Assembly (NCBI RefSeq): GCF_024323335.1
Contig: NC_066583.1
Coordinates: forward strand, 372,377,175-372,441,174
Reading direction: 5' to 3'
Origin: Lathyrus oleraceus
Taxonomy: Eukaryota; Streptophyta; Magnoliopsida; Fabales; Fabaceae
DNA: 64,000 nt
The notes below the pieces were generated by a model, which was not told the DNA's origin, did not search any database, and saw nothing but the letters and a program-made list of their open reading frames with translations. Within the stretch, counting starts at the first letter, position 1; each line of letters opens with the position of its first letter. Below are positions 22,121-34,836 of this stretch, in pieces. The position numbers and the translations under genes were made by a program.

Positions 22121-24259
22121 TGTAACACCCTAATTTATATATTCGCTTATTTAATTATTTATTTAGTTTAATTGAGTATTTTATTTAAATAGTTATTTAC
22201 GAATATGTGAAATGTGTGGCCAGTGATGGTATTTGTGGTGTTTTCTGTTAATTAATTGGGTTAGTGGGGGTTAACTAAATTACTTAATAATAATTACTTA
22301 GTGGAGGAAAATTGAATTGAATTGGGTAAAAAGTGAAATTTAGAGGAATTAAAATAAAATACTATATATTCTAAAGTTAGACAAAAAATATAGGTTTTTT
22401 GAGCTATTTTCTTCAGTACGTGAAAAACAAGAAAAAATGAGAGAAAAACTTTGAAGGAAGTGTGTTAGGGCTTAAGAGGAGATATCATTTGAAGGTGATT
22501 TGTTGAATTTCTAGAATTACAAGGCAGGAGAGATTCTTTATCTATGGGTGCTTAATTCATGATAGGGTATAGAGGTTTCCCTTAACCTCCAATAGAATTT
22601 TCTTCTTTTTGTTGATTGAGTTGTGTGATGAATAATATGATTACAATTTTGTTTGTATGTCATGATTTAAGTGAAAATTCGTCTATTGTATTTGGTGCGA
22701 TTATTTCATATACTATTTATTCATAAACAAGAGTTCGGATGTGAAATTGGGGTTTTCAAAACATGTTAAATTCCATAATTAATTTTTGTGTGTCAAGTTC
22801 TGAGCGTTTGACTTTTTACGAAATCAAAATCAGAGTTTGACATTCTGCAGCGGTTCTCCATTCTACAGCAGTGACGGTCGTCACCCTTGTGATGGACTAC
22901 CCATCATTGTGTCTAGCATTGTGATGGTCGTCAACTTTGTGACTGTCCACCCGTCACGATTAGGCAAACTTTGTTCAAATATGATTTTTACCATAACTTG
23001 AGTTTCGGGGCTCTGATTGAGGCGTTATTCGAAGTTTTGGAAAGCTAACACATAAATCTACAGTACGGTAAATCCTTGTGAGATGAATTTCTATGTTTTA
23101 ATTATATGTGAGTATATGTTGTGATGTGTGTATAATTGCGTGACTTATTGTAAATGCTTGACGATGAACATGAGTTAATTAATTAAATTATATAATTAAC
23201 TGTGTATTATGAAATGAAATTATACATAAATGAGTATTATGTGTAAGTGTGAAATGTGTGATAAAAGTGCAAGTATGATATGATATAAAATTTATGCATA
23301 ATTGTTAATGAGTTGATGAGAAGTGTGATTTGAGTTATGAGTTGTTATTGATGTAGTGAATATATTTAATTACAGTCAGAGTGGGGGTGTTTTGCATCTT
23401 TTATTGTCGAGTAATCATGTATAGTCATAGTGGGTCAGTACTCTGTGTTTATATGATATTCATCATACGTGTCGTTGTTATGAAAAAGGCATGTTCGCTA
23501 GTTCAAAGTGGGGACTAGTGGTTTGTCCTAAGCCTTGAGTGGGGACTTGGAGATCATAGTGGGGGCTTGGGGTTCATTGAGATTTGGTCCCGATTCATAT
23601 GAAGAACTAAACATTGAGTTGGTACCGCATGCATATAGAGTTGAGTTGTGAGTCGGGTTTAGAGTGAGGATCATGATGAGCATTAGTCGAATAATTCTTG
23701 CATTATATTGCATAATTGTGATTGGATGATTCTGATGTGGGTGAGATGTGAATAACGTGTGCTTTCTGAGTATGTAGATATTTGTGTAGATGTGTGAATC
23801 TATCCTGAATATTTATGTACCATTTATTATTTAAATTTATTCTCACCCCATGTTTGTATTGTTGCATTTATGATCTTCTAGGGTATAGATAATCAGGTAC
23901 CTGAGTAGGAGCTTGAGGTTAAGGATGGTGTTGTGCTTCTCTAGTTGCTTATCATTTGAGTCTATAGTGGGAGTCACTATGATATGTAACATAAGGGGAA
24001 CAAATTATTATATATTTTTTTATGTTGCGTATCTTTCTGCTTTGTTTTACTCTGCGATGAACTGTTTTTCAAACTAATACTATTGTTGAGGCTTTTATGC
24101 CAAGTGTTTTATATTTCCACTATTTATCAAATTAATTGTTTATTTATTATGTGGTTCAAAAATGGTTTTGATTGTGAGAGTAATATCCTACTTGGTGCTT
24201 TAATTTTGATTTACTTGTTTTAATTATTTATTTATCGATTAGGGAAGTAGGGTGTTACA
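22121..24259 (+). repeat. 5' LTR of the gypsy element
   Basis: Begins TGTAACACCC and ends GGGTGTTACA; 2,139 bp. The 3' LTR (27725) matches it through TAATTTAAATATTCG-type start, GTGGCCAGTGA, GTACGTGAAAAACAAG and ATCTATGGGTGCTTAAT blocks. A 5-codon-free, non-coding sequence as expected. Confidence 0.85.
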
Positions 24260-24274
24260 TAGTCATATCAGAGC
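24260..24274 (+). other. Primer binding site (initiator Met-tRNA-like)
   Basis: TAGTCATATCAGAGC directly follows the 5' LTR and is a degenerate form of the common TGGTATCAGAGC site. Confidence 0.7.
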
Positions 24275-24467
24275 AGGTCGGTCCATCCGGCCAGGTTTTT
24301 GACAAGATAATTGTTCCCTAGTACACAACATGTGTGAGAAACACTATTTGTGCTTATATGTTTTTCTAGCCGCTTACCTGTAGGATCTGGATTGAAACAA
24401 GTGGGGGAGAAGATTTTGCTTCTCTGAGGCGTTTCAGGCGTGGAGGTTTGGTTCAGCGTGTCACTGA

Positions 24468-27400
24468 TTGAAGTTCATACCTACCGAGTGTGTGTCGAGG
24501 TTGAATTTAGAAGTGTTTGTGATGAGTGGTAGCATGGTCATTGATACCCTAACTAGTGGTTCAATGACTACTTCATTAGTGCGTTTGAATTATCCTATGA
24601 CAGTTTTTGGAAGAGATTTTGAGATGGACTTGGTGTGTTTGCCTCTAAGTCATCTTGATGTTATTGGTTGGAGTTCAACCATGTGCTTATCAATTGTTTT
24701 GATAATTCGGTGCGGTTTCTTGATCCTGTAGAGAGTACCGAGTTGAGTTATGTGACCGCAAGGCAAATAGAGATGTCCTTGAGTGTGAGTGTTCATGGTG
24801 CTCGCATCCTTAAGAGGCGGAAGTGAGAGGATGATTATGAATCTACCTGTGGTGTGTGATTTTCCTGAGGTTTTCCCATATGACACCGGTGATTTTCCAC
24901 CAAAGAATGAGGTGGAGTTTGTTATAGACTTAGTACCTGGTACTAGTCCTGTGTTGATGGCTTATTATATGATGTATGATTCAGAGTTGAGTGGGTTGAA
25001 GAAACAGTTAGAGGATCTTCTTGAGAAGAAGTTAATTTGACCGAGTGTTTCACCATGAGGAACACCAATGTTGTTAGTGAAGAAGAAAGATGGTAGTATG
25101 TGATTGTGTGTTGACTATCAAAAACTGAATAAAGTGAAGATCAAGAACAAGTATCCTCTTCCAAGTATTAATGATTTGATGGATGAATTGGTAGGTGCTT
25201 GTGTGTTTAGCAAGATCGATTATACGTCTGAGTTATCATCATATTCGTGCAAAGCCTGAAGATATTCCGAAGACTGCTTTTAGAATAAGGTATGGTCACT
25301 ACGAGTATTCAATGACGCATGTGTATAATGTGCCTAGAGTGTTCATGGAGTACATGAATAGAATATTCCATCTGTACTTAGACTAGTTTGTGGTTATGTT
25401 CATAAATGATATTCTGATATATTCGAACTCTGGTGAAGAGCCTGTGGAGTATTTGAGGGTTGTGTTGTAGACCTTAAAGGAAGTGAGTTTCCTTGTTCAT
25501 GTAATTTCTAGTGGAGGTATTGATATATAGGTCCATCGAAGATCGATGTTGTGTTGCAATGGGAGTCTCTAAAGTCTGTCACCGAGATAAGACGTTTTAT
25601 GGGTTTGGCTGGTTATTACTGAAGGTTCATCGAAGGCTTTTTGAAGTTGGCATTGCCTTTAACTCAGTTGACTCAAACGAGTAAAGCTTATGTGTGGAGT
25701 GTTCAATGTGAAGATATTTTTCAAGAGCTCAAGAAGAAGTTAATGTCTGCTCTAGTTTTGATTTTTCTGAATCCAAGTGAGTCCTTTGTGGTATATTTTT
25801 ATGCTTCGAAGATAGGTCTAGATGGTGTGTTAATGCAAAAGATGGTCAGATTGTGGCTTATGCTTCTAGGAAGTTAAGGGTACATAAGAGAAATTATCCT
25901 ACACATGATATGGAGTTGGAAGGCATGGTGTTCATGTTGAAAATGTGGAGGCATTATATGTTTGGTTCCAGATTCAAGATGTTCAGTGATCACAATAGTT
26001 TGAAGTATCTTTTCAACCAAAAGGAGTTGAATATGAGATAGAGAAGGTGGCTCGAATTCCTGAAAGATTATGATTTTGGTTTAATTTACTATCCCAGTAA
26101 AGTAAATGTTGTAGCAGATGTGTTGAGCAGGAAGTCATTGCACATGTTGATGTTTATGGTTCAAGAGTTAGAATTGATTGAGCAGTTTTGATACATAAGT
26201 TTGGTATGTGAAGAGACTTCTAGAAGTGTGAAGTTAGGTATGTTAGAACTGACTAGTGGTATCATTGAAGAGATCAAAGAGGGTCAGAAGATCGATTTGG
26301 GATTGGTTAGTTGTCTAGTATTAATCAATCAAGGCAACTAAGGTGATTTCATGATCGACGAGAATAGCTTGATGGGGTTCAGAGATAGGGTTTGTGTACC
26401 TGATGTGCCATGGCTTAAGAAGAGAATTAATGAGGAAGGACACATAAGTGGTACGAGTATTCATCATGGTGCTATTAAGATGTATCAAGACTTGAAGAAA
26501 ATGTTTTGGTGGCCAGGAATGAAGAAGGAAGTAGTTTAGTTCATTTATTCTTGTTTGACTTGCCAGAATTCAAAGATTGAACGTCAAAGTCGTCGGGTCT
26601 GGTACAACCGTTGAGTATTCCTGAGCGGAAGTGGGAGAACTTTTCCATGGATTTTGTAATAAGTTTGCCGAAGACGATGAAAGGATATGATTCCCTTTGG
26701 GTTATTGTTGAAAGGCTGACTAAATCGAATCATTTCATACCAATTAAGATCATTTATCCCTTGTAGAATTTGGATGAGTTGTTTATTGAGAAGATTGTTA
26801 GCTTGCATGGTATTCCGTTGAGAATTATGTTGGATAGAGATTCGAGGTTTTGGCAGATTTTGCAAGAATCGATGGGAACTAAGCTGAAGTTGAGTTATGC
26901 TTATCATCTGCAGACAGATGGTCAGATAGAGAGAACTATTCAGTTTTTGGAGGATTTGTTAAGAGTGTGTGTTTTGGAGCAGGGAGTTAATTGAGACAGT
27001 TACTTGTCATTGGTTGAGTTCACCTACAACAACAGTTTCCATTCTAGCATTGGAATGACACCATTTGAGGCATTGTATGGTAGGAAGTATATGACACCTT
27101 TGTGTTGGTATGACTATGAATATGACAAGAGTGTGGTGCTTGGACCTGAGATAGTTCAGCAAACTACTTAGAAGATCAAGATAATCCAAGAGAAGATGAA
27201 AGCCTCGCAGAGTTATCATAAGATTATCATGGTAAGAGGAGGAAAAGACACTTGAGTTCCAAGAGGAAGACCATGTGTTTCTGAGAGTTATTCTGGTAAC
27301 TGGTGTTGGGCGCATATTGAAGTCTAAGAAACTCACACCGTGTTTCATTGGTCTGTTTCAAATTCTTCAGAGAGTAGGAGAGGTGGCATATCAAGTGGCA

Positions 27401-27711
27401 TTGCCGCCATATCTTTCGAATCTTCATGAGGTATTTCATGTGTATTAGTTAAGGAAGTACATCCTGAATCCGTCTCATGTGATCCAGAGGGATGATGTTC
27501 AAGTTAGAAAGAACTTGACAGTGGAGACTTTGCCATCGAGAATTGAGGATATGGAAGTGAAGAGCTTGTGAGGCAAGGAGATCACTTCAGTGAAAGTCAT
27601 TTGGGGAGGTCCTGTTGGTGGCAGTGTGACGTGGGAACTCGAGAGTAGGATGAGAAAGTCTTATCCAGAGCTTTTCTCGTCAGGTGATTTTCGAGGGCGG
27701 AAATTCTTTTA
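24468..27711 (+). pseudogene. Gypsy pol polyprotein, many stops
   Basis: Order on the plus strand: protease remnant (24468-24830; the TLTSGSMTTSLVRLNYP stretch and FGRDFEMDLVCLPL), reverse transcriptase (24840-25630; [26 protein letters not shown], and at 25399-25410 FIND where active enzymes have F/Y-x-D-D, so one catalytic Asp is Asn), RNase H (25790-26160; YASRKLRVHKRNYPTHDMEL, SDHNSLKYLF), integrase (26430-27120; an HHCC finger with FWWPGMK and CLTCQ, MDFV at 26650, LDRDSRF at 26830, DGQIERT at 26920) and a C-terminal domain (27280-27711). In-frame stops and shifts occur in every domain, for example at 25038, 25384, 26039 and 26537. No functional product is possible. Confidence 0.85.
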
Positions 27712-27724
27712 AGTGGGTGAGAGT

Positions 27725-28568
27725 TGTAATACCCCAGTTTAAATATTCGTTTATTTAATTATTTATTTAATTTAAATAATTATTTGTGAATATGTGAAAT
27801 GTGTGGCCAGTGACGATATTTGTGGTGTTTTACGTTAATTAATTTATTAATGGGAATTAAATTAATTAATTAATAATTAATTAGAAATTAGAGAGAATTT
27901 GAAGAGTTGTGTCAATTTTGGGAATTTAGGGAGAGTTAGTGGGGAGTGGAGGAAAATTAAATTGAATTGGGTAAAAAGTGAAATTTAGAGGAATTAAAGT
28001 AAAATACTATATATTCTTAAGTTACACAAAAAAATAGGGTTTTATTGCTATTTTTTTTCAGTACGTGAAAAACAAGAAAAAATGAGAGAAAAACTTGGAA
28101 GGAAATGTGATAGGGCTTAAGAGGAGAGATCATTTGAAGGTGATTTGTTGAATTTTTGGAATTTCAAGATAAGAGGGGAGATTCTTCATCTATGGGTGCT
28201 TAATTTATGAAATGATAGAGAGGTTTCCCTTAACCTCCAATAGGATTTTTCTTCTTTTTGTTGATTGAGTTATGTGATGAATAATATAATTACAATTCTA
28301 TCTGTATACCATGATTTAATTGCAAATTTGTATAATATATTCAGTGTGATTGTTGCATATGATATTTGTTCATAAACATGAGTTTGGATGTGAAATTTGG
28401 GTTTTTAAAACATGTTAAATTCCATGATTGATTGATGATTACTTGATTTTGGATTTGTGTAATTTGTGTTAATTGTTATATAATTGTTATAGAATTATTG
28501 TGTGTCAAATTCTGAGTGTTTTTTTTAATTCGAAATCAGAGGTCGGGAAGGCCTCAAATGATGAAAAA
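27725..28568 (+). repeat. 3' LTR of the gypsy element, truncated
   Basis: Begins TGTAATACCCCAG after a purine-rich AAGTGGGTGAGAG tract. It covers only the first ~840 bases of the 5' LTR before another LTR begins at 28569. Confidence 0.8.
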
Positions 28569-29290
28569 TATAACACCCCGATTTAGAATTATCAATTATT
28601 TTATTTATTTATTTAATTTAATTGGTTTTAAATTAATCAAATAATTATTTTGTGTGAATTATGTGAATTAATTTGTTAGATGGGTAGAATTAATTAATTA
28701 AAATAATAGAAATAGAAAGTTAGTAAGAATGGGGTGGAAAGTGTGAATTAATAGAAATAAAGGGAAGCAATGAGTAAGAGATTTAGTTAGTTGGACCAAA
28801 GATGGAATTAGAGAGAGATAATTAATTATTTATAAAATAGAAAATTAGAGAGAAATAGATCATTCTATCAGTACGTGGAATATATAGGATTTTGGAGAGA
28901 AAGCTTGAAGAGGAGTGTTAGGGCTTGAGGAAAGAACACCAATTTACCTTGCTTTTACTGGAAATTCTGAAATCTAAGGTAAGGGGGGATAAAATATTCA
29001 TCTACGGGTGCTAAATCATGAAAGGGTATAGAGGTTCCCTTAACGTCCAATAGGGTTTGTTCTTACCTTGATGAATATTGATGAACATTGATGAATCTAT
29101 GACGATGTTACTATTTTCATATGCTATGTTTTGATTTGTAATTGTGTGTATTGATATGTCGTTGTTATGTTTATTGAGAATTGATGAGAAATTTGGTGTT
29201 TTAGAGTATGAAATTGAGTGATCAATTCATGAGAAGTTGTAGTTCATATCGATTAGATGATGTTTGATGCATTAGCGTTGTTAGAATGTG
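28569..29290 (+). mobile_element. Fragment of a related gypsy LTR
   Basis: Starts TATAACACCCCGATTTAG (TA instead of TG) and shares with 22121-24259 the blocks ATCTACGGGTGCTAAATCATGA and GGTATAGAGGTTCCCTTAAC. Only the first ~720 bases are present before CACTA-derived sequence begins. Confidence 0.6.
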
Positions 29291-29299
29291 ATTTTAAAT

Positions 29300-29780
29300 G
29301 TTTTAATAGAATCAATTGGGACTGGTAAGATTACTACTAACCAATATATTAGCAGAACTATGAGACTTGACAAACTTCTCCAGAACATGTTTCTCAATGA
29401 AAGTATATTTCACATTTGGATGATCAAGAATAGGCTTAGGCTTCCTAATGTAATCACATGTGAGTTATGACGTAAAGTCCCTCCAATGCTCAACATCATA
29501 TGGCATCCGCTTATTCATCAACTTATCCTTATCACTGTCTTCAAACTCAAACACTGACTACAATTACATCTATATGTAGGTATTAGTAATTAAAAAAAAT
29601 ACTATCAAACCATATAAATTACAACTAATACCTTAATTTATGTCCATATGCTTTGTTTCAAGTCAGTTTATACCTTGGTCCAATCATCTATCAAAACACT
29701 CACTTTGCTACGTCCTAGGAACGCCGCATAACTCCTAAAAGGGAATCAATCTTACCATAATAAGTTCAAGTTATATGATC
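29300..29780 (-). pseudogene. CACTA-associated transposase-like (En/Spm TNP1-type) exon remnants
   Basis: Read on the minus strand, 29660-29780 gives SYAAFLGRSKVSVLIDDW-like sequence, which resembles the conserved block of En/Spm-type TNP proteins (a GVLAR...V...W pattern). After an intron-like AT stretch, 29300-29520 gives KRMPYDVEHWRDFTS, a stop, then RKPKPILDHPNVKY and KHVLEKFVKS. Both pieces carry stops or shifts. They fit a CACTA element reading leftward from the terminus at 35637. Recognition is from motif memory only. Confidence 0.5.
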
Positions 29781-29934
29781 AAACTTGATTGAAAGAATAT
29801 CACCATAGATGCTGACTTTTGTTAATTTAGCCATCATTGTAGCACCTCTATATTTTATTTTTATTTTATTGTCTTTAGTAGAACACTCATTTGTATGAGT
29901 AACACTAGATGAATAGCTCATCTATTTTCAAAAC

Positions 29935-30560
29935 AACAACAAAAGAAAAATAACACCAACACATTAAATCTTTAGATTTTAGGCTCTTAACAATAACAAC
30001 AACAACAAAAACAAAAACAAAAACAAAAACAACAACAATATTATCCTCTATCATTCAATGCAACAACCTTCAATAACTCAATAACAACAACAATAAATCT
30101 TCAATAACTCAATAACAACAATAACAATAAATCTTCATTATCTCAATAGCAACAAAACTACAATATCTCAATAACAAAAAATCATCAATAACTCAATAAC
30201 AACAACAACAACACTAAACCTTCATTATCTCAATAACAACAAAATTTCAATATCTCAATAACACAAAACTTCAATATTTCAATAACAATAACAACTTCAA
30301 CACAACCATCGTTATCTCAATAAAAATAAAACTTCAATATCTCAATAACAACAACACCAACATCAAACCATCATTATCCCAATAACAACCGAATTATAAC
30401 ACAAAACCTTCCATATCTCAATAACAATAACATCGATAAACATATCACTTATCTCAACAAAAAACTAACATAAAACTTTCATTAACATTATCACTTACAA
30501 TAACAAATAAACCTTTAGGGTTTAGGCACTAAACATCAAAAACAACAACATAAACTGAAA
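29935..30560. repeat. Degenerate CAATAACAACAA-rich minisatellite
   Basis: Many diverged copies of a ~25-30 bp unit built on CTTCAATATCTCAATAACAA, with pure (ACAA)n and (AAC)n runs at 29990-30040. It probably lies in an intron or untranslated part of the CACTA gene. Confidence 0.75.
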
Positions 30561-31161
30561 GTATCTCAACAACATACTGTTACATGCATGTTAGAGATAT
30601 TTTATGTTCCAAAAATGTGATGAAGAATTCAAAGAGCTATATATCGTATGAGTTTCATCTTCTTTCTTGTAAGTATCATTTATGTTCCTCTTTTGAGTTT
30701 TTTCTTCTGATACTGTTGCTTTATACAACCTGAAACGATATTGGTGGAGTTTGACAAGTTTTGTTGAAGAAATAGGTTGAGAAGATATGATGGTGGATAA
30801 ATAGAGATAATACAATGTTGAACAAGTTGGAGATGATACATGTTTAGGGTTCTCTTTGTTAATGGAGATGATAAACTTGTTATGATTCTATTTCGTAAAC
30901 GCTGAATATGGTTTTCGTAAGACACTAGAGACTGAAGAGACATGACAAGAGGTAAGTTATGTTTCTTGAATAAGAGTAATATATTTCACCGTGATTGAAA
31001 AATGCAACAGTGGTGATATCCTATTTATTTTAATTTTAACAAAGCGCTACTCTTTAACAATTTAAAAATTAAAAAAAAAGGAAAACATTTCACCACAATT
31101 GGAAATTTCGACCGTGGGGAAATGTGGCTTATATTAAGTTTAAAAATAAATTAAAAAAGAA
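30561..31161 (-). mobile_element. CACTA subterminal region, left part
   Basis: Contains TTTCACCGTGATTGAAAAATG and TTTCACCACAATTGGAAATTTC repeats (30988-31110) that recur, in GTGGTAAAATAT and ATGGTGAAATGAG form, in 35400-35637. The Mutator-like element at 31162-35388 splits it. The frames at 30591-30943 are not recognisable. Confidence 0.5.
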
Positions 31162-31380
31162 GGCATAATTAGTTCCCAGGTCCCATAAGTTAATTTTAAG
31201 TTCCTCTTTAGTCCCTTAATAAAAAATTGTTACAGTTTGGTCCCGTAATATTAGTTTTGTTAGCAATGTTGGTTCCTTCCGTTAGTTTAGCTGAGAAAAC
31301 GTTAGTATTTGCCAACGTGGCGTGCCAACTGTGTAATGACTCATTAAAATGATAAAAAAAAACCATTATTTAAGGGCATC
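31162..31380. repeat. Left terminal inverted repeat of the MULE
   Basis: Pairs with 35150-35388. Similarity is clear but with many point changes, which fits an old element. Confidence 0.75.
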
Positions 31381-31582
31381 ACATGTATCAAACATGGCTA
31401 TTACTTATTTCTTGATATTCAAACATCATTCCAGAATGTGATTCCAGAAAGTGATTCAAGTTGTGTTGTTGTGTTTACTTTCTTCCTGAATCCCATAGTG
31501 TATCTTGTATGCGTTAAAATCAAGGTTGTGTTAAACTTTCATCTTGTATTTGTTTCTAGGTTTTTAAACTTCATCTTTTCCA

Positions 31583-31955
31583 ATGTCAAAGTTGTCAAGC
31601 AGTGTTTCTATTGGAACAACTTGGTCGGTTATTTGTAGAAAGAAGAGGAGGGAATGTTATTGCGAAGAAGAAAGTGTCCTTCGTACTATGGGTGACATGA
31701 AAAATGTTAATTTTGAGAAAAAAAGTTTGGGGTTGTAGAAATTACAAGAATAATATGTATAAGGGATGCAATTATTTTAAATGGTTAGATGACGACATTG
31801 TTGATGAAAGGGATTTAAAGATTCAAAGGCAAAAGAAGAAACTGTACAAATTGAAGAATGAAATCAGTCAGACTAGAGGATTGTTGAAAGTGTCCATTAT
31901 GGTTGGAACATTGAGCTTAGTGTTGAATGTTGTATTTGTAACAATGTATTTTTAG
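31583..31955 (+). pseudogene. GRF-type zinc-finger protein, frameshifted
   Basis: The start at 31583 gives MSKLSSSVSIGTTWSVICRK and CYCEEESVLRT, then the frame is lost near 31720. The next frame carries WGCRNYKNN, GCNYFKWLDDD, a basic coiled stretch KIQRQKKKLYKLKNEI and a C-terminal hydrophobic segment (GLLKVSIMVGTLSLVLNVVF). Cys-x-Cys, then GC and C..FKWLD, is the plant GRF zinc-finger pattern, and the short GRF plus C-terminal membrane segment layout is usual for plant GRF proteins of ~120 residues. The function of these proteins is poorly known. Its position between MULE ends suggests capture or long association. One frameshift disables it unless the break is spliced out. Confidence 0.75.
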
Positions 31956-32484
31956 GTTTGGATTTTATCAGTCTATGAATTTATCTGTCTTTTATATGTA
32001 TTTGTCATTAAATATATCTGTCAACATTGTTATGTATGTTGGTTGCATTGGGTGAACAAAAGCACCTATGTGTAATGAGTTTATGAATGAAATGAATTTG
32101 TCATGATGTTATTAGTGAAATGTTACTTTTGTTTCCAATGAGCATATAAGAACAAATTTAATTTTGTGTAATGAGTTTATGAGTGAAATGTAACATAACC
32201 ATAAGCCATAACAAAAGGTTTCTTTATAAGTCATAACAAAATGTTACATTATAAGTCATAAAAAAGTGGCATTATAAGCCATAAGTCAGAAACTAAAAAA
32301 TAGGCATTGTAAGCCATATGTTATATAACACAACCAACAAACGTGGCATTATAAGCCATAAGTCATAAACAACAAAATATGCATTGTAAGCTATATGTTA
32401 CATAACAAAACTAACAAAAGTGGTTAAGAACAAAGCATAAGTATTAGGGTTGGCTAAGAACAGGTTTTATGCCTTTTTGAAGTC

Positions 32485-34833
32485 TCATTTTCTTTTTGGG
32501 AGGTTGTCGAGTTGAAGCAGCAGGTAGTGATGAGTGATTTGAAGCAACAATAATTGGAGTTGGCTGACTCTAAGTAGTAGTTGAAGTAGGTTGAGTAGCA
32601 GCAACAGTTGGGGTAGGCTGAGTAGCAGCAACAGTTGGGGTAGGATGAGTAGTAGCAGTTGGGCTAGGCTCAGTAGTAGCAACAGTTGGGATAAGATGAG
32701 TTGAAGTTGTAGGCAGCTTGCATGTGGCCTTGTTGTGACCATCCTTATGGCATCGACTGCATTTGATAACAAATTTTGCTTGTTTGAGTTGTGACTCATT
32801 TCTCACTTGCTCTTTAGCCTCCTTGTTCCTTTTCTTCTTGGGCCTACCAGATTACCTTTTTATGGGGGGTGGTTGCAGGTTAAATGCATCTGTTTTTGTC
32901 CAAAGAGATTCCCCATTGATTGGATAAATCACTGGTGCATAGCAAGCCTCACAACACTCCTTTTTTTTTAATATTCAGGCACAAAATCATCAACTTGTAA
33001 ATGCTGATCTTTCATGCATGAAATTACATGACAGCATGGCAGCCCTGCCAGCATACACCTTTTACATTAACATTCATGCTTTGATAAATGAATAACAAAC
33101 TTTTCTCCATTGAATGATATATGCCTAACCTCATAGTCAAATTCACCTGCATGCCTGTTACAAATGCAAAAGACAATTATGAAGTAAATGATATATCAAG
33201 TCAATTGTTAATGTCTCAAAATAATATGAAGCATTACCTAACAATCAATTTGTTTGTTCTTTGTGATTCCTTTTACAGCTTCTTTTTTTTATTTAGTAGA
33301 ATGATATCATCAAATTTGGCAATTTTCTGTCTGTTGGACTCCCACCTTTGCATTAGGTATACTCTTATCTCTTTAATCATAGTCATAATAGGCTTGGCTC
33401 TTGCTGCTACAAATAATGAGTTGAATTCCTCTGACATCTTGTTCACCAAAGTGTCACACCTTGGACTAGTTCTAAACCTTGATTTGCTCCAAAACCTCGG
33501 TGGAATCTTCCACAGGTGCTTGAATTCCTCTTCATTAACACTTTTCATTTCACACATTATTTTTTACCAAGCATTTGCATGAGTGGCAGTTGCAACCTTC
33601 CACACCAGTTCCTTTAATTTAACACCTGGAAACTTCTTCCTAAAATTGCTATAAAAGTGCCTAACAATAATATCACATATCAAACGTATCCACATCAGTA
33701 CCTAACAAGAATAACTCATGTCACATATCAAATATGACTTAACAATAATAATTACCTAACACAAAACCTTTGGAACCTCTTCATCTTCACTATCAATTGA
33801 GCCACTACCTTCAACTGCTTCTTCCACCACCCTTTGTTTCCTTGGTCTTCCAACCTTTGCTTTCCCCTTCCCTTTACCTTTTCCTTTACCCTTCCAATTT
33901 CCTTTAACTTTTCCTTTGCCCTTCCTCTTTCCTTTGAATTTTCCCTTGCCTTCCTCTTTCCTTTGCCATCCTCTTCATCCATAGCAGTTTCTTCATCAAT
34001 TCCTATAGCATCCTCATCAGAATCCTCAAAGTTCACATTCAAAGCACTGTCATTTTCACTACCACCACCATTTTTTGGTTACATTCCATCCCCTCATCTT
34101 CTTGGTTATATTCCAGACCCTTATCTTCATCCTGGTTACGAGTAAGTCCCTCGACTATTGAATCTTTTTGAATACATACCATATAATCAGTGGTCCCCTC
34201 TAAAGCAATATCCACTATTGCATCCTCAGACACAGTGACCTCCTTCAAACTAACATCCTGACATGAATTTTTTTGTTGAATACCCTAATTGGTCCCATTC
34301 AAATTAACATTCTCAAATGAATCTTCTTGGTCAACTGTAGTTGTATCTTCTACACCAGTGGTCCCTCCTTCATCAAACTTGTCACCAAGATTATTCAAAT
34401 CTTCAAAAGTCCCCAAATCATCAAAAGTCCCTTTTATACCATTATTCAAATCATCTAAGGTGTCATCTTCCAATTTGTCTTCTTCTACACCATTGGGTCC
34501 TACATTGTTTTATAGAGACAACATTTTCTCTTTCCCATAAACTGGATGCATGACATATAGATGTACATTCCCATTGATCAATGCAATCATTTTCATTATA
34601 TTTATTCTTGCATCATCTTTTAAAAACACTAACTCATTATCATCCGTTACATCATAATGCCACAAACTCTCCATTTTTGGATACCCTAAATCCTTTAACC
34701 CACCGAGCACCACAAAATAACTCCAGAAATCATGGTCAACTTGTCAAACCTCCTCTAACCCATTGTAACCTAATCTGTTAAACTCAACAAACACACCCCC
34801 ATGATGGATAACACACTCAAACCTATCAATCAT
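32485..34833 (-). pseudogene. MURA-type transposase gene lacking the catalytic core
   Basis: Minus strand. The N-terminal part starts at 34833 (MIDRFECVIHHGG...), which matches the PB1-like start of legume MuDR proteins, and runs on through WSYFVVLGGLKDLGY and an acidic linker (34248-33770) with a K/E/R-rich stretch. It then jumps at about 33700 to the region after the DDE domain: HFYSNFRKKFPGVKLKELVWK, FKHLWKIPPRFWSKSRF, ARAKPIMTMIKEIRVYL and QRWESNRQKIAKF. A SWIM finger (CMLAGLPCCHVIS) lies near 33050 and a zinc knuckle CSRCHKDGHNKATC near 32740, then a PTPTVAATQ repeat tail. The MuDR finger and the MULE DDE catalytic domain are absent, and there are several frame breaks. A non-autonomous derivative. 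Confidence 0.8.
32575..32700 (-). repeat. ~27-bp coding minisatellite in the transposase tail
   Basis: GTAGCAGCAACAGTTGGGGTAGGCTGA-type units in 4-5 copies encode repeats of PTPTVAATQ on the minus strand. Confidence 0.75.
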
Positions 34834-34836
34834 GAC

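Larger units (their letters stand above)
22121..28568 (+). mobile_element. Ty3/gypsy element, probably chromovirus (Tekay/Del-like), defective
   Basis: Two LTRs in the same direction (22121-24259 and 27725-28568) enclose a Met-tRNA-like primer site and a pol region in the gypsy order protease, reverse transcriptase, RNase H, integrase. The C-terminal phrase WGGP.GGSVTWELESRMRKS is characteristic of Tekay-type chromoviruses (family knowledge). Only about 200 bases separate primer site and protease, so gag is deleted. The 3' LTR is cut short by another LTR at 28569, so the right target duplication is lost; the left flank is CTTCA. Multiple stops show it has long been inactive. Confidence 0.85.

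Noticed and set aside
33834..34145. Plus-strand frame rich in Phe, Ser and Leu
   Set aside because: Antisense shadow of the K/E-rich and acidic linker of the MULE transposase.
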